Assembly: GCA_005656395.1 (NCBI GenBank)
Contig: SRSI01000050.1
Location: forward strand, 2,728,001-2,792,000
DNA length: 64,000 nucleotides
Direction of reading: 5' to 3'
Origin: Strongyloides papillosus
Taxonomy: Eukaryota; Nematoda; Chromadorea; Rhabditida; Strongyloididae
Below, piece after piece: positions 27,477-40,360 of the stretch (position 1 is the stretch's first letter; each line of letters begins with the position of its first letter). Below the pieces are notes generated by a model that did not search any database, was not told where the DNA came from, and saw nothing but the letters and a program-made list of their open reading frames with translations. The position numbers were made by a program, and so were the translations under genes.

Positions 27477-28461
27477 ATGATGTTTAACATCTTATTTGTC
27501 ATCTTTTTTTTATTTCAACTAACATCTCTAACACATGGAAATGCCAAATTACGGAGCGTTTGTGGAAAAACTCCTAACGTCGAAAATGGATATAAACTTA
27601 AAGATTTCGAGGTTTGTATTGGATAGTAATCATTGTAAAAATATCAAATAATTTAGGGCTTAGAGTCATCAAGAATAGTTGGTGGTTCAAAGGCATTAAA
27701 CAACTCCTGGCCATGGATGGGACAAATTACAGATAAAAATGGATCACAAATATGTGGGGCAACTTTAATTGGTAGGCGATTCCTCATAACGGCAGCTCAT
27801 TGTTTTGGTGATTCCAAATTAAAAAGTGACAGTCATAATGATTACAACATCTTACTTGGTAGTAACGAACGAAATAAGGGTGAAAAATATGACATCGAAT
27901 CTATTTCTATACACCCATACTATAGAAAAAATTTTATTGCTTATGAATATGATATTGCTATTGTAAAGTAAGTTATATACATTTTTTTTATTCTCAAAAA
28001 TATTTTCTAGACTTACTAAACCTGTAAAAATAACGCAACAAATAGCACCAATATTAGTATCGAAGAATCCTGTTAGTAGAGATCGTATTTGTGTTGTAGC
28101 AGGATGGGGTATGACATCAGAGGATGGGAAACAATCAGAGTTTTTGAAAGAATTACAGTTACCTGTTTTATCAAATGAGATTTGCAATGACTTTATGCAT
28201 TATAGAGGTTTAGTTAACACGTTATCAAGTTTTTGCGCTGGTTACAGTGACGGTAGAGATGATGCTTGTAAAGGTGATTCAGGTGGTCCTTTGATGTGTT
28301 TGGATAATGATTCCTGGGAAATTCATGGTATTGTGAGTTGGGGTGTAGGTTGTGCGAAACGTGGATATCCAGGAATTTATACAAGTGTTTACCTAGTTAA
28401 ATCATGGATATTTAGTGAAATTATAAAGTTAAATTCAAAAATTGGAAATGTTTGTATATAG
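27477..28461 (+). CDS. Secreted trypsin-like serine protease (S1 family)
   Basis: Exons 27477-27611, 27657-27967 and 28011-28461 join in phase to 298 residues. A signal peptide (FNILFVIFFLFQLTSLTHG) leads to a short propeptide with a Cys (SVCGKT) and the activation site SSRIVGGSKA. The catalytic triad is intact: His in ITAAHC, Asp in YDIAIVKL, Ser in GDSGGPL. Asp six residues before the Ser (DACKGDSGG), with Gly in SWGVGC, predicts trypsin specificity for Arg/Lys. It is a zymogen secreted from the cell; the role (digestion, cuticle, host contact) cannot be read from sequence. A second ATG follows the first directly. Confidence 0.94.
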
Positions 28462-29634
28462 ATATATAAATATGTGTGAAATAAAAAGTTTTAGATTTTT
28501 GTAGGATATTTTTTTTTAACATAACTCCCATGATGCATGCAAAAAGATTATTTTCTTTGCTTTCCGAGAAAATTTCTATTTAACTGTGATAAAAATAAAC
28601 TTGTTAGCACGAGTCGATATAATAAATTTGTTAACATATTAATTTTTACCAAACCCGCATTTTTAAAATTGTAGACAATTTTGAAATGAATTTCGTTTAA
28701 TAGATAGAAAGTGGCCATTAAATTAAACATTTTTATTAAAAAATGGAAATGAACAGTTATTTTTTTGTAAATTTTTATTTTATATTTAAATGTTTGGAAA
28801 TACAATTTTAGGTACGTTTAAATTCAGAATTTGTGGAGTAAATTAAGTTTGCATTTTTAATGATATCTAAGTTTAAACAAAAAAGCTTTTTTCACATATT
28901 CTAATAGTATAATTTCTACAGTAACATGCAAAGCTAAAAATTAAAATATGAAAAAAAACTACTTAAGTTTTCCTAAAAGATAGACACCAAAAACTGCTAT
29001 ATAATTATTTTAATGATTTTAATTACGGTTTAAATTACTTTAAACTTATTGCGCCTCATAAAATTAATAAGCAGATAATACAATTTTTTTATAAATTATT
29101 TTTGTAACTACATACCCACAGTTTTGTTCTGTATAGAATAACATTATTTATAATTTGTTTGTTTACAATTTTTCTGTTATAAAAAAAATCAATGAATTTT
29201 CGTTTCTACTTTGTTTTATCTATAAATAGAGTTTGCAGATTAGCTTTATTTAAATTCAAATTTGTGATAATTATCTTTCAAGATAATATTTTAAAGAACA
29301 TTGCAAAGTAATTTCTGCTTTAATATATTTTTTATATATGTAGGTTTTCTGCATTTAATAGCTATTACTTAAATAACACAATTTATATCATCTCCATTGA
29401 CGAAAAATATTTTAAAATTGTTTATCAAAATATACATATGTTGAAATCATAAAAAAATACTTTTTAAAACCTTGTAATTAATTACTATTGAGTTTAAAAA
29501 ATCTATAGCTTAATAATAAAACTGACATTAATATAGACTGAAATAATTCATATGATATTACTTTCTAAAGAAACTTTAAGTAATAATTTCAGGCTATAAA
29601 AATTTTATTAAATCACTCTTTTATTTATTATAAA
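28462..29634. other. AT-rich intergenic downstream of protease
   Basis: About 1.2 kb of A/T runs. An antisense reading frame at 28548-28805 is low-complexity and unsupported. No feature recognised. Confidence 0.5.
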
Positions 29635-30200
29635 ATGCGTACCCGAAAAACTATTGTAATGTCGGTATGTGCAGAACATATTCAAAAAGTTGACGATTTG
29701 AAGTACTTTTAAAAATCAACCTAAACCTTTAAGGGTAGATGCATGCTATGTCGATAAAGAATCACTTCTCAGACATATTTGGAGGTGTAAATTTTGAATT
29801 TAATTACCCTACTTATAACAAATTTTTATGTGTTAACATTTGTAATCTCCTAGAAAAAAACATCTAAAAACACATGTGTCTGTAACTTCGTTAAACATGT
29901 TCCCTAGTGTGTCTATGTTGTGAAAAAATATGTAACAATAAATGTCCTTGCTGGTATTTCTAAAAATATCTATTTATCACCTCTACCAGATCGAGATGCC
30001 CAAAGACCTCAGTAGACTATCCTAGCGCATTACTGGTACTTTTTACCCGTGTTAAAAAATAGTATACACTTTTCAAAAATTGTAAATTTATTATCACCCC
30101 AGGATATCACTACGGAATCACACTTTTTTATATCGCTTAAAAGATTTTTTTATCAATTTGCAAAGAAAAATTTTTTTCACAATTTTTTATTATTTTGACT
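29635..30200 (+). pseudogene. Possible decayed coding sequence upstream of SPT16
   Basis: This stretch has more G+C and richer codon texture than the surrounding spacer, but meaning shifts between frames. A frame from the ATG at 29635 reads MRTRKTIVMSVCAEHIQKVDD and stops; a second frame from about 29702 reads through VDACYVDKESLLRHIWRC; a third reads VNFEFNYPTYNKFLCVNIC; a fourth, from about 29870, runs with in-frame TAGs through YVTINVLAGISKN and YLSPLPDRDAQRP. The CX9HX3C spacing in the second piece recalls CHHC zinc fingers (TRM13/GTSF type), but this is only a hint. It may be a pseudogene, a structured RNA or chance. Confidence 0.3.
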
Positions 30201-30370
30201 ATTTTTCCGTTAGAATTGGCGCCATAATTAACCATATTGTAGGCGTTTCATAATTTAATTAAAATACGTCTTTCTCTTACACAGAATTACCTAGACAATA
30301 TTATGCGCCATTTTTCACTATTAAATACATCGTCGTCTCATTTGTTTTTATAACTTTTATAACTAGATAA

Positions 30371-30379
30371 AAATTTCAG
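30371..30379 (+). promoter_or_regulatory. Likely spliced-leader trans-splice acceptor for SPT16
   Basis: AAATTTCAG, matching the nematode 3' splice consensus, lies 10 nt before the SPT16 ATG with no upstream donor or ORF to pair with. Inference from consensus. Confidence 0.55.
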
Positions 30380-30389
30380 GAGCTAAAGA

Positions 30390-33300
30390 ATGAGTGAAAA
30401 AAGAGTTCTTCAAATCAACAAGGATCTTTTCCATTCTAGAGCAACCAGACTCTATGAGCATTGGGTAAGTTATCAGCAATTGTGGACTATATTATCATTT
30501 TTCTTATTTTCAATTTTAGGAGACCGAAGAGTCGTTGCGTGATATTCATGCATTTGTTTTTTTAATGGGATCAGATGATGATAGTATCAGTTACTCAAAA
30601 ACATTATCTTTACACGTATGTTTTCGTATAATTTAAATATTTAGGTAATTCTCTACCCGTTTTTTCAGGCCTGGTTGTATAGTTGTACAATAGTGGATAC
30701 AATAATTGTTCTTACAAAAAAGCAAATATACTTTCTGGGAAGTTCTAAGAAGACAAAATATTTCCAGCCTGTAGAAAGTGGAGAATTCCACGGGAAAGTA
30801 CCACCTTTTAAGGCTATGGTTAGAGATAAAAGTGATAAAGATAAAGCAAACATGACTGCTTTAGTTGATGTTTTAAAGGAAGCCGGAACGAATTATGGAT
30901 TCTTTAGTAAAGATAGATACATAACTGATTTTGCTAAAGCATGGACTGAAATGACATTAACCAGTGATATACATCAGCGTTTTACAGATGTTTCTGTATC
31001 ATTTGCAAGATTATTTGCCGTTAAAGATGAAAAAGAAATTACGTATATGAAAAATTCAGCTCAAGCAACTATAAATGCTTGGACACATTTAAAACAACGT
31101 ATTGTAACTATTATAGATCAAGATAAGAAGGTTAAACACAGTAAATTAGCTGATGAGATGGGAAACGACTTTTCATCTGTCGTTGTCCAAGGTGGTTTAG
31201 TCGACAAAGGTGTCATGGATGTTTGCTACACTCCTATAATTCAATCCGGTGGAAAGTACGTACTAAAGTATTCCGCTGAATCAGATGATAAACCATTGCA
31301 TTTTGGAACAATTATCTCATCATTTGGAATGCATTTCAACTCTTATTGTACAAATCTTACAAGGACACTTATGGTAGATCCTCCAAAGGACTTAGAAAGC
31401 GCTTATGAGACACTTCTTAGTGCTCAATTAGCTGTCATTAATGCTTTGAAACCCGGGGCTAAAGTTTGTGATGCCTACAAAGCCGGAATTGATTGTATTA
31501 AAGAAGCCAATCCTAAACTTCTTGATAATCTTTTCAAACCTAATTTTGGTTTTATGATTGGTATTGAGTTCAGGGAACCAGCTTACCTCATTAATGAAAA
31601 ATGTACAGAAATTGTAAAAGAAAATATGACTTTTACTGTTGCATTAGGTTTTCAAAATATCAAGAATCCTAGAGCTAAGGATGAGAATTCAAAAATTATT
31701 TCTCTTATGGTTGGAGACACTATTCTCGTCTCTGATGATGGATCAAACGAAATTCTTACTGAGAAAGCTAAATCTCGTACTAAAGCTGTTTGCATTAGAT
31801 ATAATGAAGATCCCAAAAGCGGTAAAGAAGAGAATAAGGAAAACAGTCAGGCATCATATGGAAGAGGAAAACGTTCTGTACTTTTAAATGAACAAACAAG
31901 AAACAAAACAACAAATGAAGAAAAGAGGAAAACTAAACAGAAGGAATTGATGGTTCGTCTTAACGAAGAAGCTAGAGATAGAATGATAGGAAAGTCAAAA
32001 GACACTAATACTGTAAAGGAAAAGAAGTCAAACGTTTCATACAAAAAGTATTCTAGATTCCCGCAGACCGATGAAGTGAAGGAGCGTTTGATATATGTTG
32101 ATAAGGAGAATCTTTCTGTCATATTACCAATTTTTGGATATCCAGTGCCATTCCATATCTCTGTGATCAAAAATTGTTCCCAATCAGTTGAGGGAGATTA
32201 CACCTATCTACGTATTAATTTTTCTCACCCAGGATCTCAAGTTGGACAGAAGGACAGTTCCACATCCGTTAATCCACTTCTATCTTACGTAAAAGAACTT
32301 ACCTTTAGAACATCAAATATAAGAGAACCTGGTGAATTAAATACCCCGAGTCATAATCTTGAGCAATCATACAGATTCATTAAAGAAATGCAGAAGAAGT
32401 TTAAAACTAAAGAAGCTGAGGAGCGTGAAGCAGAAGGAACTGTTAAACAGGACAAATTAATAATTTCAAACTCTAAAAATAACCCTCGCTTGAAAGATCT
32501 ATTTGTCAGGCCATCTATTGTTGCTAAAAAAGTATCAGGTTCATTAGAAGCGCATGTTAATGGTTTTCGTTATACCTCATTAAAAGGTGACAAAATTGAC
32601 GTTCTTTATAATAATATCAAACATTCCATTTTTCAACCATGTGATAATGAGATGATTATATTGATTCATTTTAATTTAAAAAATCCTGTTTTATGGGGAA
32701 AAAAGAAGTACAGTGATATTCAATTTTACACAGAAGTTGGTGAATTAACTACAGATTTAGGAAAATTCCATCATATGCAAGAGAAGGATGACATTAAAGC
32801 AGAGCAAATGGAAAGAGAAATGAGAAAAAGACTTAATCAAGCTTTTCAAAATTTCTGTGATAAAGTTACAAAACAAACTAATGATCAAATTGATTTTGAT
32901 ATACCTTACCAAACATTAGGTTTCTATGGTGTACCATACAGAAGTTCCGTTTTCTTAAAACCAACATCTGCATGTCTTGTTAGTTTGACAGAGTGGCCAA
33001 CACTTGTTATAACATTATCAGAAGTTGAATTGGTTCACTTTGAAAGAGTTTCTTTCCAATTAAAAAATTTCGATATGGTATTTGTTTTTAAAGATTACAC
33101 AAAACCTGTACAATTTATACAGCAAATTCCTACACATCAATTGGATAGTGTTAAAGAATGGCTTCATTCTTGTGATATTAGGTATACAGAAGGTATACAA
33201 TCCCTTAAATGGTCTAAGATTATGAAGACAATCATTGATGATCCAGAGACTTTCTTTGATGATGGTGGCTGGAATTTCCTATGTGATGAGAGTGGAGACG

Positions 33301-33602
33301 AGGGTGCTGATGTTGAAAGTGACTCTGAAGAAAGTGTCTTCTCTTTGTCTGAAGCCGGCGAAAGTGACGAGAGTGGTGAAGATGAAGAGTATGATAGTGG
33401 TGAAGTGACAGAAGATTCAGAGTCTGAAGCTTCTCTTGATTCAGATGAATCTTCAGGAAAGGATTGGTCAGACTTAGAAGAGGAAGCAGCTAGGCATGAT
33501 AGACAAAAATCTGTTAAAGATGAAGACGAGGATCTTAGCAGAAAAAGAAAAAACCCTAGCAAAGGTGGTGGTTTTGGAAATGCAGCTAAACGAAGAAGAT
33601 AA
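30390..33602 (+). CDS. spt-16: FACT complex subunit SPT16
   Basis: Histone chaperone that, with SSRP1, lets polymerases pass nucleosomes. Exons 30390-30464, 30520-30615 and 30669-33602 join in phase: 1034 residues (human 1047). Order: the aminopeptidase-like N-terminal domain (about 1-430; catalytically dead in the family) with INKDLFHSRATRLYEHW and SPHE-type folds; a basic linker about 430-500; the dimerisation region (KYSRFPQTDEVKERLIYVDKE); the tandem-PH middle domain (HVNGFRYTSLKGDKIDVLYNNIKH; FYGVPYRSSVFLKP); then an acidic Asp/Glu/Ser-rich tail about 930-1010 and a basic end (RKRKNPSK, AAKRRR), a likely nuclear signal. Complete and typical. Confidence 0.97.
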
Positions 33603-33820
33603 ATTTTTCTAAAATTTGAAATTAAGTTTTTATATATTTTTTTTTATTTTACTGGATAACACCATTCATCTTAATTATTTTTTTTATTATGTATAAAGTT
33701 ATGATAAACAATTGTTTAGAAGTTATTTTTTTAATTTACAATTAGCTGTTGTTGTTTTGCGCACCTGTTTACTTTTTGAAAATATTTGTGAATATGTAAA
33801 CAAATTTGAAAAAATAAGCC

Positions 33821-33829
33821 TATATAAAG
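33821..33829 (+). promoter_or_regulatory. TATA box of the collagen gene
   Basis: TATATAAAG at 33821, about 60 nt before the collagen ATG. Spacing and sequence fit a core promoter of a highly expressed nematode gene. Confidence 0.55.
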
Positions 33830-33883
33830 CGATATGAAATTATCATTAAAATTATCATTTGAATTAAATTTATTTTAATTACA

Positions 33884-34774
33884 ATGTATGATGCTAAAAT
33901 TGCTGTTTGGGCTTCCTGCATATGTTCTGGGATAGCTATTTTTTCAACTATTTATGTAACATCGTTGTTATTTAGTGAAATATTAGTTATGAAAGATGAA
34001 GTTGAAAATGGTATGCATTATTTCAAGGCGGAAACTGATTCTGTATGGAATGATTTGATGGAATTACAAATTGCTGTAACTCCACCATCCAAACCAAGAC
34101 AAAATCCATTCAATAGTATTTTCCGTGAGAAGCGTCAAAATAACAGAGGACTTCCATCATTCTGTCAATGCGAGCCAAGACGTCTTGCTTGTCCTCCAGG
34201 ACCCCCAGGACCAGCAGGAAGACCAGGTGAAAATGGTCAACCTGGAATGCGTGGACCACCTGGCGAAGATTCACGTGTAACATATGCTCCAATCTCATGT
34301 CCTCAACCTTCAAGAGAATGTATAAGATGTCCACCAGGACCACAAGGAAACCCCGGAGTAGATGGAGAAATGGGACCTGCTGGACCAGACGGCCAACCAG
34401 GTTCTCCAGGATCACCAGGTAAAGCAGGAATTCCAGGAGCTCCAGGACCCCAAGGAGACCCAGGCAGACCCGGAGAACCAGGTGTACCAGGAAAAGAAGG
34501 CCAACCAGGTAAAAATGGAACAAGAGGAAGAGGAAAACCTGGAGCTCGTGGTCCAGCTGGAAATCCTGGATCCCCAGGAAACAATGGATCTGACGGAAGA
34601 CCAGGAATCCCAGGACAACCAGGTCTTGAAGGTCCGGCTGGAATCCCTGGAAGTCCAGGAAATCCAGGTTCTGATGGACAACCAGGAAGACCAGGAGGTC
34701 CTGGACAGCCTGGAGCCGATGCCACATACTGTCCTTGTCCACCAAGAAGTGCAGCATTCATATCAAGACATTAA
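33884..34774 (+). CDS. Cuticle collagen
   Basis: A 296-residue intronless collagen of the nematode exoskeleton. A cytosolic start and signal-anchor (about residues 8-34) precede an ectodomain helix, then an R-E-K-R cleavage site (about 79-83) where a subtilisin-type convertase would release the chain. Short and long Gly-X-Y domains are separated and flanked by cysteine clusters ([18 protein letters not shown]) that set disulfide register; proline-rich triplets fill about 105-124 and 148-280. Codon use is strongly biased to CCA and GGA, as in abundant collagens, and this also makes long spurious antisense reading frames. No functional class (dpy, rol or col) can be assigned with confidence. 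Confidence 0.95.
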   Translation: MYDAKIAVWASCICSGIAIFSTIYVTSLLFSEILVMKDEVENGMHYFKAETDSVWNDLMELQIAVTPPSKPRQNPFNSIFREKRQNNRGLPSFCQCEPRRLACPPGPPGPAGRPGENGQPGMRGPPGEDSRVTYAPISCPQPSRECIRCPPGPQGNPGVDGEMGPAGPDGQPGSPGSPGKAGIPGAPGPQGDPGRPGEPGVPGKEGQPGKNGTRGRGKPGARGPAGNPGSPGNNGSDGRPGIPGQPGLEGPAGIPGSPGNPGSDGQPGRPGGPGQPGADATYCPCPPRSAAFISRH

Positions 34775-35375
34775 AATAAATTTTTTTGATTTTATTGAGT
34801 ATCATTCCATATTAATTAAATCAAATAAAAACTTTCCAGTAATTTACGTTGCTTTTTTTTATAAGATAACATCATTGTTTAAAGTGAAACTTTCACTTTT
34901 AATTTAATTAAAAAAGAAAAATTGCGCAAAAGGTTATTTATGTTTGTCATTTGTTATTATACTGTATAAAGGCTATTGTTTTGAAACACTAAAAAAACCT
35001 CTTAGATTAATTAAAGTTTGCTTTATTTTAATAAATAATATATCAAAAAAATGCAATTTATCAAAACTATATTTGCATACCAGATTAATGTTTATTTTTT
35101 ATAAAAAACTTGTTTATAATTTGTTGTATGTGATATCAAATAATAACTACCCAATTAGTACGAAGTTAATTACACTTTAACCCATTAAACAAAAGTATTT
35201 TAATCGTTATAATAATTATAAATTCAACTATTTTTTATGACAAATGATCGTGAGATTAAAAAGAAAATAATAAATTAAGAAGTAATATATATCTCCATGA
35301 CAACATGAACAATGAAACTTTAGAATTGTTATATGAAAAATGAGTCATATTCCCTTTCTCTAGAAAAATTTATAA
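34775..35375. other. AT-rich intergenic between collagen and unknown helical gene
   Basis: About 600 nt. A hydrophobic frame at 34944-35180 looks like chance in A/T runs. Nothing supported. Confidence 0.5.
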
Positions 35376-36511
35376 ATGTTTCATGTGTCTAATGAATTAA
35401 GAGTAATTTTTGAAAAATATCTTGAAACTAAAGATGAATCTATATTACGCCTACATTTGGTATTACTCATAAGGGATGTTGCTAAAGATGATATTGAAGA
35501 AGAATATAAAAGGTACGTGGATAAAAAATATAGATCTTAATTAACATTTTATTATCTTTTAGTTATACTTCTAATAAAAAAAAATCGAAAAACCACTTAA
35601 AAATAGAAAATAACGAGGAAATTAATTTAATGAATGATGAAAAATTTTACACCCACGTTAATAATGTTAAACATAAAAAAACTTTCAATACAATTAGTAA
35701 TCTCATATCAACGATAGCAAAGGAAGTGAAAAATAATTTCGATAAAAAAAGTAGCCAATGTGCAATCAATCTCGATCATTCCTATAACTTCCTTAGTTTC
35801 AAGGAAATTGATCAAATATTAATAAATATCTGCTCTAATAAACTCGATATAAAAAAGAGAAAAAAAGCTGTTGAAAAATTAATAAACTTAGATGCATTAA
35901 CAATAATTCATTGTGAACAATTTAAAATTTTCATGAACTCAATAGGCCATATCTTTCAGGAAAAATTGCTGCAAGAAACTATCTTGAAATGCCTTGCATG
36001 GATTTGTAACTCAGAGGAATTTAATTTAATTTATAATTGTACTGTATTTATTTTAAATGAGGCGCAAATAAACTTTGGTTGGTGGAGTAATCCAGAAAAT
36101 AATAGTATTATTGTTTTTCATAAGCTGTTATATTCGCTTTTGATAAATGTACCAGAAATTTGGAAATTTTTTAAGCAACATAAAGTGGAAAATATTTGTT
36201 ACCTATTTAAAAATTTCTTTAAATTATGGTCTGGTAATTGTGTTATATTATTTATATATGCTCACTTAGACAAAAATATTGGGATTTGGAAACGATTTTT
36301 GTCAACAAGTATCTTCTGGAAGATTGTAGATATGGAAGAGGAGAAAATATTTTTTGATAAATTACAGTTATCGGAAGGAAATTTAAATATTAACGACTTT
36401 TGCTTGATAGTTAAATCAAAACAAATTGAACAGAGTGTGGTGGAAAATATGATTAAAAATTATAAATGTTCAATTATTAATGTTTATAGAAATTTTAAAA
36501 TTTCTGAATAA
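35376..36511 (+). CDS. Unknown, probably helical-repeat protein
   Basis: Exons 35376-35512 and 35563-36511 join in phase to 361 residues. I do not recognise it. No signal peptide or membrane span. After a Lys/Asn-rich linker (about 47-110) come repeated amphipathic helices, for example IKKRKKAVEKLINLDAL, LLQETILKCLAWICN and VFHKLLYSLLINVPEIWKFF, which look like armadillo- or HEAT-type repeats with an aromatic-rich middle (FGWWSN). AAA/AAT-rich codon use fits a lowly expressed nematode gene. The in-phase intron and long open frame support a real gene; helical scaffold is a guess from pattern. Confidence 0.75.
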
Positions 36512-39500
36512 AATATAATATATGGCTTTTTTTATCTCAATTATAAATAAATATGCAACTATATAATTATATTCTATAAATAAAAAATAATTAATGAAAT
36601 ATTTGAATGTTAGATAAGTCTTATGATTCAAAAGTCTCTCTAAAGACAGTTTTGAAACTCACTTTAATTAACATAAGGGTAAAACAAACATGGGTATTAA
36701 TGTTTTATTGCAACCTATAAATATACTTTTTAAAGATATATATTAATATTATAACATCCCAATGGTAATTGTTTGTCATAATCTTTTATTATATACATAT
36801 ATGCGTTATGTCTCACTTATGATTTTTATAAAGTATAATTTCCCTTAATTTCTAGTGAGGTAATATATTTGTTTTTATAAATTTACAATCTATCAAGTTA
36901 AACTATTACGTTCTTTAACTGTTATATGTCCAAACATTTCATTATTTTTATATATAGAAATATTTATTTAAGATATTTCACAATAATTTATTTCTAGAAA
37001 CTATTTTAATAGCTTATATTTGAAAATATTCTAACATATATGTTTATATAATAAATATACACACATATCAAAATTTAAAACATTACAATATTCAAAAAAA
37101 GAATGTTTAAATAAAAATTGCCTTTCTTTGATCAACAAAGTATTGATTTACCCTCATAAAATAAAGACAAAATAACTATTATACAATAAATCTTTTTTTA
37201 TTTGATTGCCAACAATTTTCAATTTAAATATGCATTTTAACAATACCTATTATTAACAGATTTTAATCTTTAAATTTTTATATTATAATGAAATATATAA
37301 AAATCATATTATATAAAAGTTTAATATTTCTCTCAATTTCATAAAATATTATACTGGATGTTAAAACATCTTTTTTATTTAAAATATCTCTTTAATCATA
37401 ACCTCTATTCACTTTAGATATGACGTATAATAATGTTTCATTTTGATGAAAGTAAATGCACAAGCTTATATTTTTTTATTATTGGTTAATGCTAATATAA
37501 TATTAAATGTAATTACGTTATTAATATTTAATTTTTTATATATTTCAGCTATTAATCATCTCTTTAATACAATATTTTCAAACTTTCTAAATTTTATGGA
37601 GTACTTTCTTTTTGCTATAAAAAATTTATACTCCCATATTTTTCTGACAATTCTACGCATACTTAAACTATTTAATTTTGTAACAAATTTAGAATTCCTT
37701 ATACTCTCTCTACTTAATATTTCTTTTGTTTTTTTTTATAATTTTTTAATTGTTTAGTATTTGAAAGAAATGAATGGTAGTATTTCTGTTACAAATATTT
37801 TTATGCTTATGTGTGGACACTTTTTTTCATACATAGAAATGTAATCCTTGGCATATTAAAATAAAAACATGCATTTTAGTTATATATAAATTTGTTATTT
37901 TGAAATATTATACGTGTATAGTTATAAATAATTTCTTTTTCGTAGATTTTTAATTGTTAGACAGGTAAACTTTCTAAGTATATCTTAAAAAATTCTCATT
38001 TTACTACATTTCAAACGTTATGTGGAACAAATAACATTATTTACAACCTTTAATCCTTTTTTTCAACAGTCCTCTAGATAATAATTAAGTGGTTAATAAA
38101 ATTTATATTCATATTCACTCAACAGACATGTAAATAAAAATATTTTTATATAGATATTAAGTTCATTCAATTAAAATACAAAAATAAATTTTCTTTTCAA
38201 CTAGGATTATTGAGATAATTATTTCTGTGAAAAAGTTTTATTTATGAATAGATATAATGGTACATCAACTTTTGCTTTCATAAAATTTGTATTATTATTT
38301 GTATTTATTACTTTATACTTTTAATAACTAGAAAATATTTTCAATAAACTTTTATTCTTATTTGGTATGACAATGACTGATAATTGTTATTTGATGAGTA
38401 GTTAAAAATACATATCTAATATGAAAGTGCAAAAATTTATTATATATAATATCATTCAGTCAATTAAAAAGAAGTTTAGGAAGTTTTAATATTTTTATTT
38501 TAAAAAGAGAATATTTTAGAACTTCATAATTTAAAAGCATTAATATCGCATATTTACTTTTAGTTTTTTAACTTGAGTTATAATAAATTAATATTAATTA
38601 AGTTATAAATTAATACTTAGCAAACTGTATGTACTTTTAACTTTTCATAAATTACAATGTTAATGATTTAAGAAATTTTATTTAAGGTTACATTTTTGAC
38701 ATATCTGTTCTCATTTATTACTTTCAAAAAATTGCTCTTTATATCGTGTTCATTTTTATTCTTTATAAATTAACTTTTTTTTAAAAAGAAGTTTTGATTT
38801 AAAACATGTTTAAAAACAACATTGCAATTTTTCATTAAAATTTTAGTATAACAAATCTAAATTACTGCATACATCTATATCATTTATACACTCTCGGAGA
38901 TTATTTTCTTTTCTTATATTATACTTTACATTAATAATGCATCCTAAAATATTATTTATTAGAATCTTAATTGATAAATTATCATATATAAATATAGTAT
39001 TGAAAAAAACTTTTTAGATATTACTTACTACTTTTTTGGTTCTATTTTCTTCTCCAATATAGGAAATATTTCTTCTCTTTAATAATATTATTATCTTAGA
39101 ATGTTATGGGTGTTTTTGTCATTTTATGCGCATAAAAATATTCAATAATGTATAGCATATATTTCCCACCTAATCATTTATTTCCTGATTATAATTGTGA
39201 TAACGATAAAGGATAAAAATGTTTATCATGATTTATAATTTGTTAATATTGTTTTTGTTTATTTCTTTTACCCATACTTACACCTTTTAAACATTTTTTT
39301 GACAACAACTGTTGACAATGAAAATTAATTCAACTCCAATATAGACATGTATTGGTAAAACTTTTTATTAGACAAAAAGATTTATTAAAACAATTTTTTT
39401 TAATAATTATCTAGTTTTATCAACTAATAACGATATCAATTTTATAATATTAAACATATATTTAAAAAAAGAATTGTTTTTATACATTCATATATTTTAA

Positions 39501-40360
39501 AAATAATTTTTATATAAAAACTTTTTCAAATCTGCAGACAAAAAAAATACTTTTATATCACTTCTAGATATACACTCAATCAAATTTTTTAATTTATCTT
39601 TTTCCACTCATAAGCTTATTATATATTTTAATCTTCCCAATTTAAATTATGCACTGTATCGGAAAGTTTATCCTAATTTTTGTAAAATTTAATCTTTTCC
39701 AAACGACATTGAGTATAAAATTGTATTTAAAATAAACTTATGAAATTATTTTAATTAAGAAGGATATAAAGTGTAACAGCTATGTAATTTAAAATAAAAA
39801 GAGTAAAATAAACATCTAATTTATATTTATATTTTTTTATTCTAACAATAAGTGATAATGTAAACATAAAGTTACATAAGTTTACGGAGTTTCATTTAAG
39901 TGATGTTAGAATTTAATTAATTTCTTAATGCTACAACAATTTAACGATACCATCATATTACTTTCATAGTTTAAATTAAATATCGCAAAAATTTCTCATA
40001 AATGTATTGTCATAAATTTATTTTTTTCTAATTTTAATAAATTGTTTAATTTCAGAATTTTTATCATAAAAAGGTTACTTATTTTATTTTATGGAATATA
40101 TTTATTATTTTTCAAAAGAATAATATATCATAGACGAAATTTAGACGAAATTGAATTAATTTGCAAAAAATTATTCATCGAAAACTTATTATTTTGAAAC
40201 AAAAATAATTCGAACTACTTTATTAAAAACTACTTAAAGTCATAAATATATATTTGACAATACTGAGGAATAAAGATTATTAGCAAATAAAATATAAATT
40301 ACAAATTTATTGAGGAGGTGTTACATAATATTTTATAAACAACATAAATTAAAAATAAAT
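36512..40360. other. 3.8-kb AT-rich gene desert
   Basis: Very low-complexity A/T DNA. A hydrophobic reading frame at 37443-37757 (Leu/Ile/Phe/Asn only) is what T-rich DNA yields by chance. I see no exon, repeat unit or RNA gene. It may contain upstream control DNA of the FLVCR-type gene. Confidence 0.6.

Noticed and set aside
28548..28805. Antisense frame downstream of the protease
   Set aside because: AT-rich, low-complexity, no start or splice support and no recognisable domain.
34110..34907. Several long frames antisense to or out of frame with the collagen gene (34110-34757, 34303-34761, 34362-34907)
   Set aside because: Shadows of the GGA/CCA repeat codons of the collagen; one even looks collagen-like because Gly-Pro triplets read as Pro-Gly on the other strand.
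37443..37757. A 104-residue hydrophobic frame in the desert
   Set aside because: Composition is that of random T-rich DNA (Leu, Ile, Phe, Asn); no splice or start context, no family.
40310..40360. Upstream extension of the FLVCR-type protein to 40310
   Set aside because: The extension begins with TTG rather than ATG; the ATG at 40361 fits the family's variable N-terminus.
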